64,000 nt of DNA from Candidatus Altimarinota bacterium (lineage in GTDB: Bacteria > Patescibacteriota > Gracilibacteria > BD1-5 > UBA6164). A program made the position numbers and the translations under genes. Positions 52,733-64,000 of the stretch are shown one piece after another; position 1 is the first letter of the stretch; each line of letters opens with the position of its first letter. The stretch spans positions 1 through 64,000 of the forward strand of contig PDTW01000023.1 of NCBI GenBank assembly GCA_002749055.1, in the 5' to 3' direction. Under the pieces are notes generated by a model. The model was not told the DNA's origin. It searched no databases and saw only the letters and a program-made list of their open reading frames with translations.

Positions 52733-54499
52733 TTACATTTTATCTGGCATCTCTATTCAAAGTAAAGAAAAGCTATCTTTTATAGTTTGTGAAAAAGTTT
52801 TTGTTAAAATCAATGAAAAATTTCTAATTTTTTCATTTTTTTCTTTCAAAACTTCAACATTATTATAAAAAGAATTAAAAGATTTTGTTAATTCATATGC
52901 ATATCAAGCTAAAATATGAGGCATATTTTTTTGTGCAGTTTCAAATAATATAGAATTATAATTAATTAAAAGTTTTATCAAATTTAAATGTTGCTGTTTA
53001 AAATGGTCTTTTACATCTTTGTAATCATCAGAAAAATTTATTTCAGAAGAAATTCATGATTTTTCTAATAATCTAATTGCTCTAACATAGGCATATTGAA
53101 TATATGGTCAAGAGTTTCATTCAAAAGTCATAAACTCATCCCAATCAAATACAACATCTGTTTCCCTACTTTTTTTAAGATAACCATACTTAATTGCTCA
53201 AATTCATATTATTTCACTTAGATTTTTTAACTCTTCTCATTTTATATCAGATCTTTTTTCTAGAATTATTTTTTCAGCTCTTAATTCTGATTCATCAAGT
53301 AATTTATCAAGTTTTATAATCTTTCATTTCCTTGTAGACATTGCTCAATCTTTCAAACTAATAAATCAATTATATGCATGAAATAATTTGTCCTTACTTA
53401 TCCAGTTTGCTCTATCTGCTATTTCAAAAACCTGCTTAAAATGAAGACTTTGTCTTACATCTACAAAATAAATTATATTATCTGGAGACCAGTTTTCGAC
53501 TCTATATTTTATTGAAGCTAAATCAGAAGCTAAATATCAATGAGTTCAATCTCTTTTTTGTAAAATACAAGATGGTATTTTTGATTCATCAGAAAATATA
53601 ACTCATACAGAATTATCCTCATTTTTTACAGCAATTCATTTTTCAATTAGTTCAGATACTATATCTTTCATAGAATACTTTAAATCTGGATAATTTTGAA
53701 TCTTAGGGAAATTTAATCATTCATAATAACTTTCTCATATATCAAAATCTGGTTTTACATTCAACCTATCTAATTGTTTATTAACAGAAGCAATTGATCA
53801 TTTTGTAAAATTTTGCCATAATTTAATATAATCAGGATCTCAATTTGATAATTTTTTAAACTCACTTCTGAAAGTTTCTTCAAGATCTTTATTTACCTCA
53901 GCTTCGTTACTAATTTTTACATATAATTCAAAAAGATGTTCTACTGCATTTTCTTCTAATTTATTTTTATCACCATATAATTTAAATGCTGTAATTAACT
54001 TACCCAAAATAATACCCCAATCACACATATGAGAATCTGATATTACATAACAAGACAATTTTTTATAAATATTAATCATTGCTTGACCCTGATTTGGAGT
54101 ACACATATGACCTATATGAAGGGGTTTTCATATATTAGCTCATATATAGTCAACTACAATTGTTTTTCATTTATAGACATTTTCATTAAATACACCAAAT
54201 TTATATTTTTTAAAAGAATCTATTATACTTAATTTATTTATTTTTATATTTAAGTAAGGTCATGAAACATTCACAGTATCAATAATTTCATTTCAAGATA
54301 TTTCTTTTGAAATTATTAAACTTAGTTCCTCAGCTATAAGATTTGGAGATTTTTTTAAAGTTTTTGATAACTGAAAACAAGCAAAAGCATAATCTCATAA
54401 TTCTTTTTTAGGTGGATTTTGCAATACTAATTCTTCTAATTCAACATTATAATTTTTTAGAATTATATCTGATAAAAAATTTGTTATTTCTTTTTTCAT
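52733..54499 (-). CDS. argS: Arginyl-tRNA synthetase
   Basis: 588 residues. HIGH motif is [19 protein letters not shown], the KMSKS equivalent is GAMSTRKG, and the C-terminal anticodon-binding domain begins [15 protein letters not shown]. The N-terminal additional domain that senses the tRNA D-loop is present ([22 protein letters not shown]). Charges tRNA-Arg; a tRNA-Arg gene (GCG) is also in the window at 19802. Several glycines of the domain are TGA-encoded. Confidence 0.96.
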
Positions 54500-54525
54500 T
54501 TAAAATTATTTATTATTATTAATCT

Positions 54526-54600
54526 TAAGGAACATTTGAAAAATTCTCATCTAGAAAAAAATAATGTTTTTTGCTAATTTTTCCTTAAAAATTTTTCCCT
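54526..54600. repeat. Dispersed palindromic element, degenerate copy 3
   Basis: AAGGAACATTTGAAAAATTCTCATC followed by an A/T-rich hairpin; the right arm is eroded. Confidence 0.5.
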
Positions 54601-54736
54601 ATGCCTTAATTATAAATATTTTTAAGAAAAAAGAAAATAAAGTTGAAAAAAACTTTTTTATAAATATATTAAAAAACAAGTCAATAAATAATTAATTCGA
54701 TTTTTGTAAATACATAAATATATAATATTTAATATA

Positions 54737-55921
54737 ATGAGCGTACTTAATAAAAAAAATAAAGAATATTTTCTTAATTTAGAAAATAATAGTAATGTAA
54801 AAAATAAGTTTTTTGATAAAATAAACCAAGACTTAAATAAAGAAAAACTTATAATAATATCATGAATTGAATGAGTCTGAAAAACTGAAATAGTATCAAG
54901 TTATATAAAATCTATAAATAAAACTAATGCTACTCTTTATTTTAATACAGATATAGATATTTACTGAAAGATTAAAGAAAAAAAAGATTTGGAAAAAATG
55001 ATTGAATTTTATATAAAAGATTCTGAAGAACCTGAATTTATTATATTAGAGAATATACAAAAAGTTTTAGATGTAGATTTGTTTATAAAAGATTTGTTTT
55101 TAAGTAAAAAATACAAAATAATACTTATTTGAAATAATATAAAAGTATTTGGAAAACCAGAAATAGAGATATTACCGGATTATAGCTCAAAAGCTTATAA
55201 AAGCGAATTAGACAATATATTAAAATACTGAATTCTTACAGAAAAAGAAGAGACAGACTCTAAAAAAGAATATTTACTAGAATCAATAACAAACAGAATA
55301 ATACTTAATGATATTATTTATGCGTTTGAAGTAAGAAATATAAAACTTTTTAAGTCATTTACAGCTGTATTAGCAACAAATAATGACTATATATCACTAA
55401 GAGATTTTCAAAAAATTCTTAAGAGGTATAATATAAAAACTTCTCTAGCAACAACAATAGACTATATGGAATATTTAATATCTTCAAAAATAATAAAAAA
55501 AGTAGCAAAATATAATGTGAAAAAATGAAAAGAGATATTATGAAAAAATAAATACTTTTTTACAGATATATGAATAAAAAATTCCATATTACTATATAAT
55601 AATATGGATAACTATACATTAACAGAAAACTATATTTACAATGTACTATCTTATTTATGATACAAGGTTTATTGATGAATCAATTGAGTTTTTAACTTTA
55701 ACTTCATAGCTTTTAAAGAAAACACAAAAATATTAATATATATATCAAAAGATAGTAGTAATAATGATGAAATTAAAAGTAGCGCAAGAAAATTAATAAA
55801 AACATGAATTGAATGAAAAAAATATATTATTGTAAATAATAACAAAAACTTAAATATAAGAGAAAATTATAAATGAGTAGAAATAATAAAATTTAATGAT
55901 TTCTTAAAAGTAATTAATTAG
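54737..55921 (+). CDS. AAA_14/DUF4143-type ATPase
   Basis: 394 residues. P-loop GIEGVGKTE (residues 42-51) and Walker B-like FIILENIQKV, with Glu-Asn instead of the usual DEIQ. The block KYFFTDIGIKNSILLYNNMDNYTLTENYIYNVLSYLGYKVYGGINGVFNFNFIAF matches DUF4143 proteins. Such ATPases are common in CPR and other bacteria and may be linked to toxin-antitoxin or defence roles; the function is unproven. Its stop overlaps the convergent 55914 gene by 8 bp. Confidence 0.75.
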
Positions 55922-57764
55922 ATCTTATACTAATCTGAATATTTCAATTTGTTATTTTAAAATAGTAATAATGTCTAACTGTAGTATGTCACTCTGGGAG
56001 AAATATAAAAATTGGGACACTATCTCACAAAATATCTTTTACTTCTGTACATACATAATTAGTCAATTCTCTTACTTTTTCCGAATATCACTCTTGAGAT
56101 AATGTTTTTTCTTCAAAATTAGATAAAAATCTTGATAACTCTTTTTCATATTCTCAAGATTTGGACAGTATATAAGACCTTATTCAATCTGGTATATCAA
56201 CTTTTACTAAATCTGGCATTCAAACAAAATTTGGTGTGAACTTTCTTATTAATTTTTCTATTTTTTTGCTTATAAAAGATATATTATCCAAATCATTGTA
56301 AAGTTTTTCTTGTTCATCATTTTTATAACTAAAAACTGACCTTCAATTTAGTCCTTCCATCTTAAGACACTCTCATATACTATCTAAAACTTCTTCTTTC
56401 TCTATTCACTCAGTACTAGGAACAAAAATAAATACTTCATCTCATCATAAAGATAATTTTATATTAGGATATTTCCTTTGTAAATTCTCAACAAAATTTT
56501 TAAATTTGATGGTGGTTTCCATCCCTGAATTAAATAATTCATATTTATTACTCTCTGTTATCTCTCAAGAACTAATTTTTCTTGCAATTTCTCTGAATTC
56601 TGAAAAATTCATTATCCCCATAGATGCAATATCAATAAAAACTCTTAAACCTTCAACTCATTTGGAGTATTCAATCAATGCAGTTCTGTTTAAAGTTCAT
56701 TTATAATTAGTATCTACAAAACTTAAATAAGCAACTCATTTTTGGATTAATGATTCAAGCTCTTTTATTTCTTTATAAATTTCTTCAAAATCATTATTTA
56801 AATTTACATAAGGAGCAATAAAATCAAAGAAATTCAAAGAATCAATATATTTTTTAACCAAAGAAAATAAATGTTCATCTCAAATTGGTTCATTTTTCCT
56901 TACAGCCTCAATTAATATAGGATTAATTCATCAGAAATTAACATCATCTTGAACAAACACTTTATGATAAGCTCATGATAGTTCAAAACTTTTATCTCAA
57001 AATTTTGAAATTAATTCTCACTCTTGACTTACAATATCTTTTGATTTAGAAACTAATCATGAAAATTTAAAATATTCTCAATTCATTCTAGAATTAATTT
57101 CAGAAGAATAGAAAGCAAATAATTTATCTTCCAAACTATCTCACTCAACAAAAGAAACTCAAGATGAAATAGCTAGATTATTAATAATTAATTCTACCAA
57201 ATTTTGATCTTCTCAACTCAATAATGATTTTATTAATAAATCAATTTTTTCTTTTCATATTCATAAAAACTCTATAATTTCTCCACTTGAATAATGTTTA
57301 TCAGGAGTTTTATAATCAATTGTTAAATTTTTATAATTTTTTCTTATTAATCTACTAGAATATTCTGAAAATTTAGATCGAATATATTTTTTAATTTTAT
57401 TTAAACATACATCTATACTTGATTTATCTCAATAAGAATCATTTATTTTTTTTATTCATCAAAAAGAAAAATTAACTAAATCATCTCATTTTGATAATCT
57501 AAGAATTCTTAATAAAGGTATATTTTCTGATACAATATCAACAATTCTTTTTTTTATAATAGGATTTCCACTAAAATTTAGTAAAAAATCATCTACATTT
57601 GGATATTCAGATTTAATATCTTTTATAACCAAAATAAGTATTTTTCTAAATTCATAAAAGCTTTTTCAATCAAATAAAGCCTCTTTCAAAATTATATTTT
57701 TATTATCAAGGCTATAATAAGACTTTATAGTATCATTACCTATATATTCTGTAGATTTTTCCAT
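55914..57764 (-). CDS. Unknown protein with diverged GGDEF/Cas10-like palm motif
   Basis: 616 residues, soluble. From about residue 370 the text reads GLRVFIDIASMGIMNFSEFREIARKIS (Asp378) and then RKYPNIKLSLGGDEVFIFVPST (Gly440, Gly441, Asp442, Glu443), the D...GGDE pattern of the palm fold in diguanylate cyclases and Cas10, with TGA giving both glycines. The metal-site spacing (64) is longer than in GGDEF proteins. The N-terminal 300 residues are helical and unrecognised. If active it would make a nucleotide signal; otherwise a degenerate palm. Neighbours give no CRISPR context. Confidence 0.5.
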
Positions 57765-57930
57765 ATTTAAATATAAAAAAGTTTTCTTATATTATAACAT
57801 AGAAATTGTATTAAAACAAATTATTAAGGCTATTTTTTTGTTTATTAATTGCTATGGGACAATACACAGAATTAATTGACAAATAATGGAATATAATTAG
57901 ATTGTAAACAATATTAATATTTTAGAAAAA

Positions 57931-58188
57931 ATGGAAATATATAATGGGTTTTCTGATAATTTAGATTTACTTTCTAGTAATTTTCACTGATATGCTTTTG
58001 ATTTAGATTGAACATTATTTGAAATACCATTAGATATATTAAAGAAAAAAAGGTTTAAAAACCAAAAAATTACAAGGTAAGTTCCTGAGGCTAATCATCC
58101 ATGTTAGAATTTTATATATGCTGATAAAATATCTGATAAATTATACGGTATTTTTATAACTGAAAAAACAATAATATGGAATCAATAA
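57931..58188 (+). pseudogene. Decayed HAD-type hydrolase fragment
   Basis: The frame reads MEIYNGFSDNL...YAFDLDGTLFEIP, the HAD motif I (DxDGT), then stops at TAA 58078 and TAG, while the same frame stays plausible through VPEANHPC and NFIYADKISDKLYGIF up to TAA at 58186. Only the first part of a HAD enzyme is present, with two in-frame stops that recoding cannot explain. It lies directly upstream of and overlapping the SIS-kinase gene. Confidence 0.55.
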
Positions 58189-60053
58189 TAAATTTTGAAA
58201 AACATTTAAATAATGTTGAACAATATTTAAAAGAAACTTTAGGTTTAAAGAATCATAAAATAGAAATTCAGAGAGCAACGGACAAAATAAAATTTGCAAA
58301 TAGAATAATATGTTGTGCTAATTGAAGTTCTATTCCAGCGATGAAAATACTTTATTATGAATTATTAAAAAAATGATATAATATTACATTTATTCCGCCA
58401 ACTTTATTTAATGATTTAGAGTTACAAAAAAATGATTTAATAATTTTATGTAGTTTTTGATGGTCAAGAGGATTAATAAAATCTATAACTGAAAAATCTG
58501 TACAAAATAATACACATACAATTGTCATTACAGCAAAATCTGAAAAAAAAGAATTATATACAAAAGATGATAAAAGAATACTTACAATAAGAATCTTTCC
58601 TCACGAAGAAAAATTATTTTGTCGTCCTGCTAGTTCTGTTATTTCATATATAATCGCATGTGAATTATTTTTTTCTGTATTATGACAAATATTAGATATT
58701 GATCTTATTTATAAAATTATAAGAAGTGCTAAAAATAATAATAACTTTAATCAATTACAAGATTTTTTATTTAATTCACCTAAAAGAAGATTCTGAAAAA
58801 GGATTACAATATTAACAAGTTGAAGCCTTTGTTCTGTTGCTGAAAACATAAGCTTAGCATTAAAGGAATGAGCAGGAATATATTCTAATTTTTTTGATAT
58901 AGAAGATTATTGACATTGAAATTATGTTCCAGATATGTTAGAAAATTATAATAATGCATATATTGTGTTATCTTCCAATAGTGATTTTTCTAGAAAGCAA
59001 GTTTTAAGAATAAAAAAATTGTTATTTTTAAATAATAATATTTTTTATTTTACAAGTAAAAATGATGATATTGTCGCAGGGATAGAGTTTTTGTTAAAAA
59101 ATTCTCACTTTATTTTAAATAGTAATAAAATAACTCACTTTGATATGAATAATCCTATATGATTAAAAGAGAATGCCTTTTTTCATAAAGAAAAACATAT
59201 AGATATTACTTCTACTAATATATCTTTTTTATGTAATAAAATAGAAAAAATTCATTTGAATAATAAGGTTACTATTGTTTGAATTTCTTGATGAAGTGCA
59301 AGTTGAAAAACTTCATTAGTTACACCATTAATAAAGGAACAATTAGAAAAAAAATTTAATGTAAGAATTTTAAATATGGATAATTTTCAAATGTGAAAAG
59401 ATTTTGTAGAAAAATTAAAGAGTCCATATAAATATGATGATAAAAGGAATTTTTGTTTGGATGAAATAAAAGAAAGCTTAATACAGTTAAAACAATGACT
59501 AGATATAAAAATACCTAGATTTTCTTTATTAAAAGTTGCAAGAGATTGAGTGCAAAATTTTCAAATGGGAGATATAATATTAGTAGAATGAATATATGCA
59601 ACCGATAATATCTTTAATGATATACTTGATTTTTCTATTTATTTAGATGATGATATTATAAATATGATTGTTAAAAGAGTTCTAAGATATAGTTTAGAAA
59701 TGGATTTAAAAAATTGAGCAGCCGGAGCATTAAAACAATATTTAAAATATGTTTTACCTGCACATAATGACATAGTAAGTTTACAAAAAAAGACAGCAAA
59801 TGTAATTATTAAAACTAATTTTGATTTTTGATTTTTAATTAATAAATACTGATTAAAAGGGCAGGAAAATTTTGTAAAACAAGAAGATATTATTTTTTGT
59901 ATTAAAAATAAAACATTAAGTATATATTCTGATAATAAAAAGTGTTATATAGACTTTAAATGAAAAAATTATTATAATTTTCTTTTAAATAATGATTTAA
60001 TAGAGGTATTTAAAAGATTAAATTTAGGTACTATTAAAAAATCTGAATCATAG
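58176..60053 (+). CDS. SIS (sugar isomerase) and uridine kinase-like fusion
   Basis: 625 residues. The N-terminal ~350 has sugar isomerase (SIS) architecture: IICCANGSSIPAMKILYYELLKKG, LIILCSFGWSRGLIKSI, then a second SIS repeat ITILTSGSLCSVAENISLALKEGAGIYSNFFDIEDYGHG. The C-terminal part is a P-loop kinase of the uridine kinase/phosphoribulokinase type: GISGGSASGKTSL (369-381), then ILNMDNFQMGKDF, VARDGVQ and ILVEGIYATDNIF. SIS domains bind phosphosugars, so a phosphosugar-linked kinase is a reasonable guess. I know of no described fusion of these two folds. Ends with TAG. Confidence 0.75.
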
Positions 60054-60099
60054 ATTTGAATAAAATAAAAATTCCCGAATAGAACAAAAAGAGCCATTA

Positions 60100-62397
60100 T
60101 TAACCTTTACTAGGCTTTGGTATTTTATAATAATCAAGCATATATTCAGAAATTTGTTTAAACAAAAATGCTGATGTTTGTCATCAATATTCATTGACTC
60201 TAGGTCTTTCTAGTTTTATTATTATAACAAATTTTGGATCTTCTGCTGGTCAATATCATGCAAAAGAGGCATATGTAGATCAAACTCATTCTTCATATCA
60301 TCACTTTGAAGCTATTTGAGAAGTTCAAGTCTTTCATGCCAAATGAAATCAAGGAACATATCAATTCTTAGCAACTCAAGAAGTAAGAGAATCAACTAAC
60401 ATAGATGTAATAAGATCTGAAGTTTCTTTTCTAATGACTCTTCTAACCTTTTCTTGTTTATATTTAATTGTCCTTCAATCTTTATAAACTATTTTATCAA
60501 CTATCTGTGGTTTTACATATATTCCTCCATTAGCCAAAACACTATAAGCAGATGCCATTTGAAGAGGAGTAGTACCTATTCAAAGTCAAAATGATGTTGT
60601 TAATAACTTTGCTGTTGACCATTTTTCAAATGGAGTAATTTTACTAGATACTTCTCATTCTAAAGTTATTCAAGTTACTCATCAAAATCAAAAATCCTCT
60701 AAATATTGATAAAGCAGAGATTTACCTACTCTTTGGACAATTCTTATCATTCAAACATTACAACTATAATTTAATGCATTTGAAAAACTATGATATCACA
60801 AACATTTATCTGAAACATTTTTTATAGTAAAGTTATCAATTGTAACTTCTCATTTATCAGTATACATACTATTTTTAGTAATTTCTCAAGTATCTAATCA
60901 GACAGCAACAGTTATAGCTTTAAAAATACTTCATGGCTCATACAATGATGAAATTGCATCATTTTTATATACTCAAGCTCAAAAATCATTTTTATATTTA
61001 TATTTTGTAACTAATGGATTTCATATTTCCTCTGGAATAGCTTTTCTAAGCAATATTATTTTTGAATTATAATAAAATTCTTCTCAGTTAATATTATCTT
61101 CAACAAAAACATCTATTCATAATAAATCTTCTAATGGGTTGGGATATTTTATAGGTGTTACTTTTTCTAATTCATATACATTTCAAGGGTTATTAAGATC
61201 AAAAGTTGGGTAATTAGCCATCGATATAATTCTTCAGGTTTTAGGTTCCATAACAACAACACTTCATTTATTTGCTTTATACTCTTTTACTCATTTCTCT
61301 AAAATATCTTCTACTTTTTTTTGTATATTTCTATCTATAGTTGTATAAATATCAGCTTCTGTTCAATAAGATAAACTTTCTTTTTCTAATTCCATTGTTC
61401 ATATTATTCTTCCTTTTATATCTTTTCTACGTATTAACTCAGATTGCTTTCAACGCAGCAATTCATCAAAAAAACCCTCAATTCAATAAACTCATTTTCA
61501 TTTATTATTTGTAAACCCAATTAATTGAGAAGCGACATCAAATTCTGGATAAAACCTGTTTGGAATTGGAGTAAGTATTATAAAATTTCAAATAGAGTCT
61601 TGCTCATCAAGAACTTTATCTTTTATTGCTCTAGATTCTTCTTTTAAATATGATCTTATTTCTTCAGATGTACCTATAGATATTTTGTTAATAATAGGAA
61701 CATATTTTAATTTTCTTTTTCTAATAAGATATTTTAATTCTTTCTTTTCATATCAAAGAATATTATAAAGTTTATCAACAACTAAATCAGGATTGTTAAT
61801 TTCTTCAGGATTTGCATAAATTCTTCAATCATTTAAGTATATTCAAGTTAAATTCATATTAAAAATATCAGTTTGAGTTTTTCAATCTAAATCTTTTGCT
61901 AAAAAAATACTTGTTACCTTTGTTTGTTTAATTTTTGATTTTACTCTTTCTAAAATAATACTTTTTAAGTATTCTTCCCTCATCTCAAAATCAGGAATTT
62001 CTAATTTCTTAACAAATCTAAGCATGTTATTATAACAATCATCTCTTGACTTCATATAACATATTTGTTTATAAACTGTATCTCTTAAAAAAATTGATAA
62101 CCTTCACTTATCTCAATTTACATGTGGATCAATTGCTAAATCGTCCAAATTTACTGACGTTCATAAAACTCATCACTCCTTATTTGAAGACAAAATAGTT
62201 CATCTTGTTATACTCTGACTTACTTTTGATATTTGTTGATTATCTGCTAATTCTTTGTAAAATTCATTATTTAAAACTGTGTAAGAAAAAACTTTTTGTA
62301 AAATAATTAAAAAAAACAAAACGAAAAAACCTGAAACAAAATTCAGCTTAGGAAAATTATTAAATACAGAAAATGTTTTTTTTAGATGCTTTCTCAT
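60100..62397 (-). CDS. Class B penicillin-binding protein (PBP2/FtsI type)
   Basis: 765 residues. One N-terminal TM helix (NFVSGFFVLFFLIILQKVF), a pedestal domain with FYPEFDVASQLIGFTNNKGNGVYGIEGFFDELLRGK, and transpeptidase motifs YEPGSIFKAIT (SxxK), NYSCNVGM (SxN) and LAGKTGTSQIA (KTG). Such PBPs cross-link septal or side-wall peptidoglycan in concert with a SEDS protein. The length is at the long end of the family. The ATG at 62397 directly follows the mltG stop (62398-62400). Confidence 0.9.
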
Positions 62398-63390
62398 TTA
62401 TTTTAAATATTTTTGTTTATTTATTTCATGTCACTCATTATCCTTAGAATAATATATATTACCATCTTTAGAGTGTAAATAAAAATAATAAGGAGTTTCT
62501 TCACTATTAATAGTTGAATTTATTGTAGAAAAACTAGGATTTCATATTGGAGTTTCTGGTAATCAAACCATAGTCCTAGTATTATAAGAACTTTTCTCAT
62601 TTATATATTTACTAACAACCATCTTACATTCCTCCGAAGTAAGCTTGTGAGGGTAGCAAACTGTAATATCAGCTCATATCATCCATCATTCTTTTAGCCT
62701 TTTTTTTAATATTCAAGCCACAACCGGTTTATTCAAGGGATTTTTCTCTTCTTTTTCTACAATTGAGGCTAAAGTTATTATATCCAAAATTTCTTTTGCT
62801 GAATATTTAGACAAAAGTTTATCATATACCTTTATATTAAAATTATTTAACATTCTATTAATTAATCATGAAACTGAAAAATTATTTGGGTTAATATTAT
62901 AAGTATCTGGATATAAAAATCATTCAAATGTTTTAGCATAATCAAGAAATGGGAAAGCGGCAGCTAAATTCATATCATAATTTTCTGCAGATTTTATAAA
63001 CTCTCACTCTTTAATTAATCATTTCTTAGCCAAATAATCGTCTATATCATAAATATTCCATCACTCCAAAAATGTAATTTGTATATCTGTTTCATTAATT
63101 GGTGTTCTCAAAGATTTTATTATATCTATAATTGAAGAGTTTTTAGATAATTTATATTTTCAAGCTTGCAAATTAAATAAAGGAGGATTCTTTTTTAAAT
63201 ATATTCTTAAATACAAATCATTTATTCAATTTATTTTACTAGAAAGAGATCTAAAAGTCTCTGACTTTTTTATTACAATTTCAGTATCTTCATTTAAAAA
63301 TTTTTGTTGTTCAAACTTAGTATAACTATAAATAAATATAGAAAACAATATAATAAACAATAAAATTAAAGATTTTATAATTTTTTTCAT
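62398..63390 (-). CDS. mltG: Endolytic murein transglycosylase MltG
   Basis: 330 residues with a signal-anchor TM helix (SLILLFIILFSIFIYSY), a LysM-like strand region (IVIKKSETFRSLSSKI), and the YceG/MltG catalytic blocks TFEGFLYPDTYNI, LASIVEKEE (catalytic Glu), and GNPSFSTINSTINSEETPYYFYLHSKDGNIYYSKDNEGHEINK. MltG cuts nascent glycan strands and sets their length. It directly precedes the PBP2-type gene in the same operon. Confidence 0.93.
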
Positions 63391-63456
63391 ATTTTAATTG
63401 GTTTTATAAACAAAAAATATTATAAGAATAAAATTGATTTATAAAAATATTTTTTA

Positions 63457-63999
63457 CTATTTAACTTCTATTATTTTAAATAATCAATTTGCTCTAATTT
63501 TTGGATTATACATCATATATGAAGTAACAGGTGGATAAGTAAAAGTTCATTCAAATTCTGGGATTACAAAATACTCAAATACTGCTTTATTATCCCAAAT
63601 ATAAGAAGCTGTAGCAAAGATTCTATCAGGCAAAAGTTCTTTATGGGTCCACCTATATCAAGATGTTGTATTTTGTTTAATAATAGAAGATTCTGTTTTA
63701 AATCTATCATTTATAACCCTAAATGTTGAAGGTAAAAAGTCTTCTATTACTAAGTTTCTTCTTTCTTTATTCTCATTTAAACTTACCTCAACTTTTATCT
63801 TGTATAATGCTCATTTTACAAATGAGTTAGTATCATTTAATTCAAGTACTTTAGAACAATCTACTTTATTTCTTTGATATAAACGAGCTTCTGAACACTC
63901 TGATAATTTATTTTCGTCTATAACTTTATAGATTTTTCTTTGAATAGTCATTCAATTTGAGTATTTTTTTACTAAAAGTTTATTCTTAGGAAATTGTTT
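63457..63999 (-). CDS. Alpha-2-macroglobulin-like protein, C-terminal part
   Basis: 181 visible codons, 5' part off the right edge. NLVIEDFLPSTF, then LPDRIFATASYIWDNKAVFEYFVIPEFEGTFTYPPVTSYMMYNPKIRANG matches the C-terminal end of bacterial alpha-2-macroglobulins (DRV-a-yl ... Y..RA-tpG-f-vPPa-ve-MY-pe--g). Such proteins trap attacking proteases. It is 66 bases upstream of mltG in the same direction. The thioester and bait regions are outside the window. Confidence 0.7.
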
Positions 64000-64000
64000 T

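Noticed and set aside
55914-57764. Cas10/CRISPR locus
   Set aside because: GGDE is present but there is no repeat array or other cas gene around it.

Overview
The window is very AT-rich and almost fully coding, but only if UGA is read as glycine. In every gene with a recognisable family, in-frame TGA falls on conserved glycines: the ABC Walker A loop (GESGSGKT, two TGA), the N-terminal glycines of MscL, the UvrB P-loop region. TAA and TAG are the only stops. This is genetic code 25, so the source is a Gracilibacteria (BD1-5) or Absconditabacteria (SR1) member of the Patescibacteria/CPR. All coordinates below use that code. Starts are mostly ATG in A-rich context with no visible Shine-Dalgarno; two genes appear to use GTG. 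No insertion sequence, prophage or CRISPR array was seen.

Layout. 1-6.4 kb (minus strand): end-truncated secreted DUF11 protein, tmRNA with an unusually long tag, class II amidotransferase-like protein, UvrB, CaCA-type exchanger. 6.6-13.4 kb: a 1034-residue protein with eleven exact-length 32-residue repeats and a caspase-like C-terminus, an IMPACT-family protein, a phosphodiester glycosidase-like protein, a DUF2130 protein and an alpha/beta hydrolase. 13.4-19.1 kb (minus): C39-like peptidase, RecX, MscS, RecJ, one unknown. 19.3-25.1 kb: MscL, tRNA-Arg, Mrr-HRDC nuclease, HTH-phosphoribosyltransferase regulator with twin palindromic operators, VirB6/TrbL-like membrane protein. 25.2-30.5 kb: GatB, small HPF-like protein, HemW-like radical SAM protein coupled to a solute-binding protein. 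30.6-38.1 kb: rpoBC. 38.5-41.7 kb: HIT protein and an ABC ATPase/permease pair. 41.9-46.1 kb: exported and small unknown proteins. 46.2-52.1 kb: class A PBP, MurL-like protein, S15, Rel. 52.1-60.1 kb: methyltransferase, ArgS, DUF4143 ATPase, a protein with a GGDE motif, a decayed HAD gene and an SIS-uridine kinase fusion. 60.1-64 kb (minus): class B PBP, MltG and the end of an alpha-2-macroglobulin-like protein.

How the genes fit together. The core machinery (rpoBC, S15, GatB, ArgS, tmRNA, tRNA, Rel) and DNA repair genes (UvrB, RecJ, RecX) are mixed with a peptidoglycan set (class A and class B PBPs, MltG, MurL-like, C39-like peptidase) and several exported proteins. A dispersed imperfect palindrome, AGGAACATCTGAAAAACT..., sits in at least eight intergenic gaps and probably acts as a processing or termination element.
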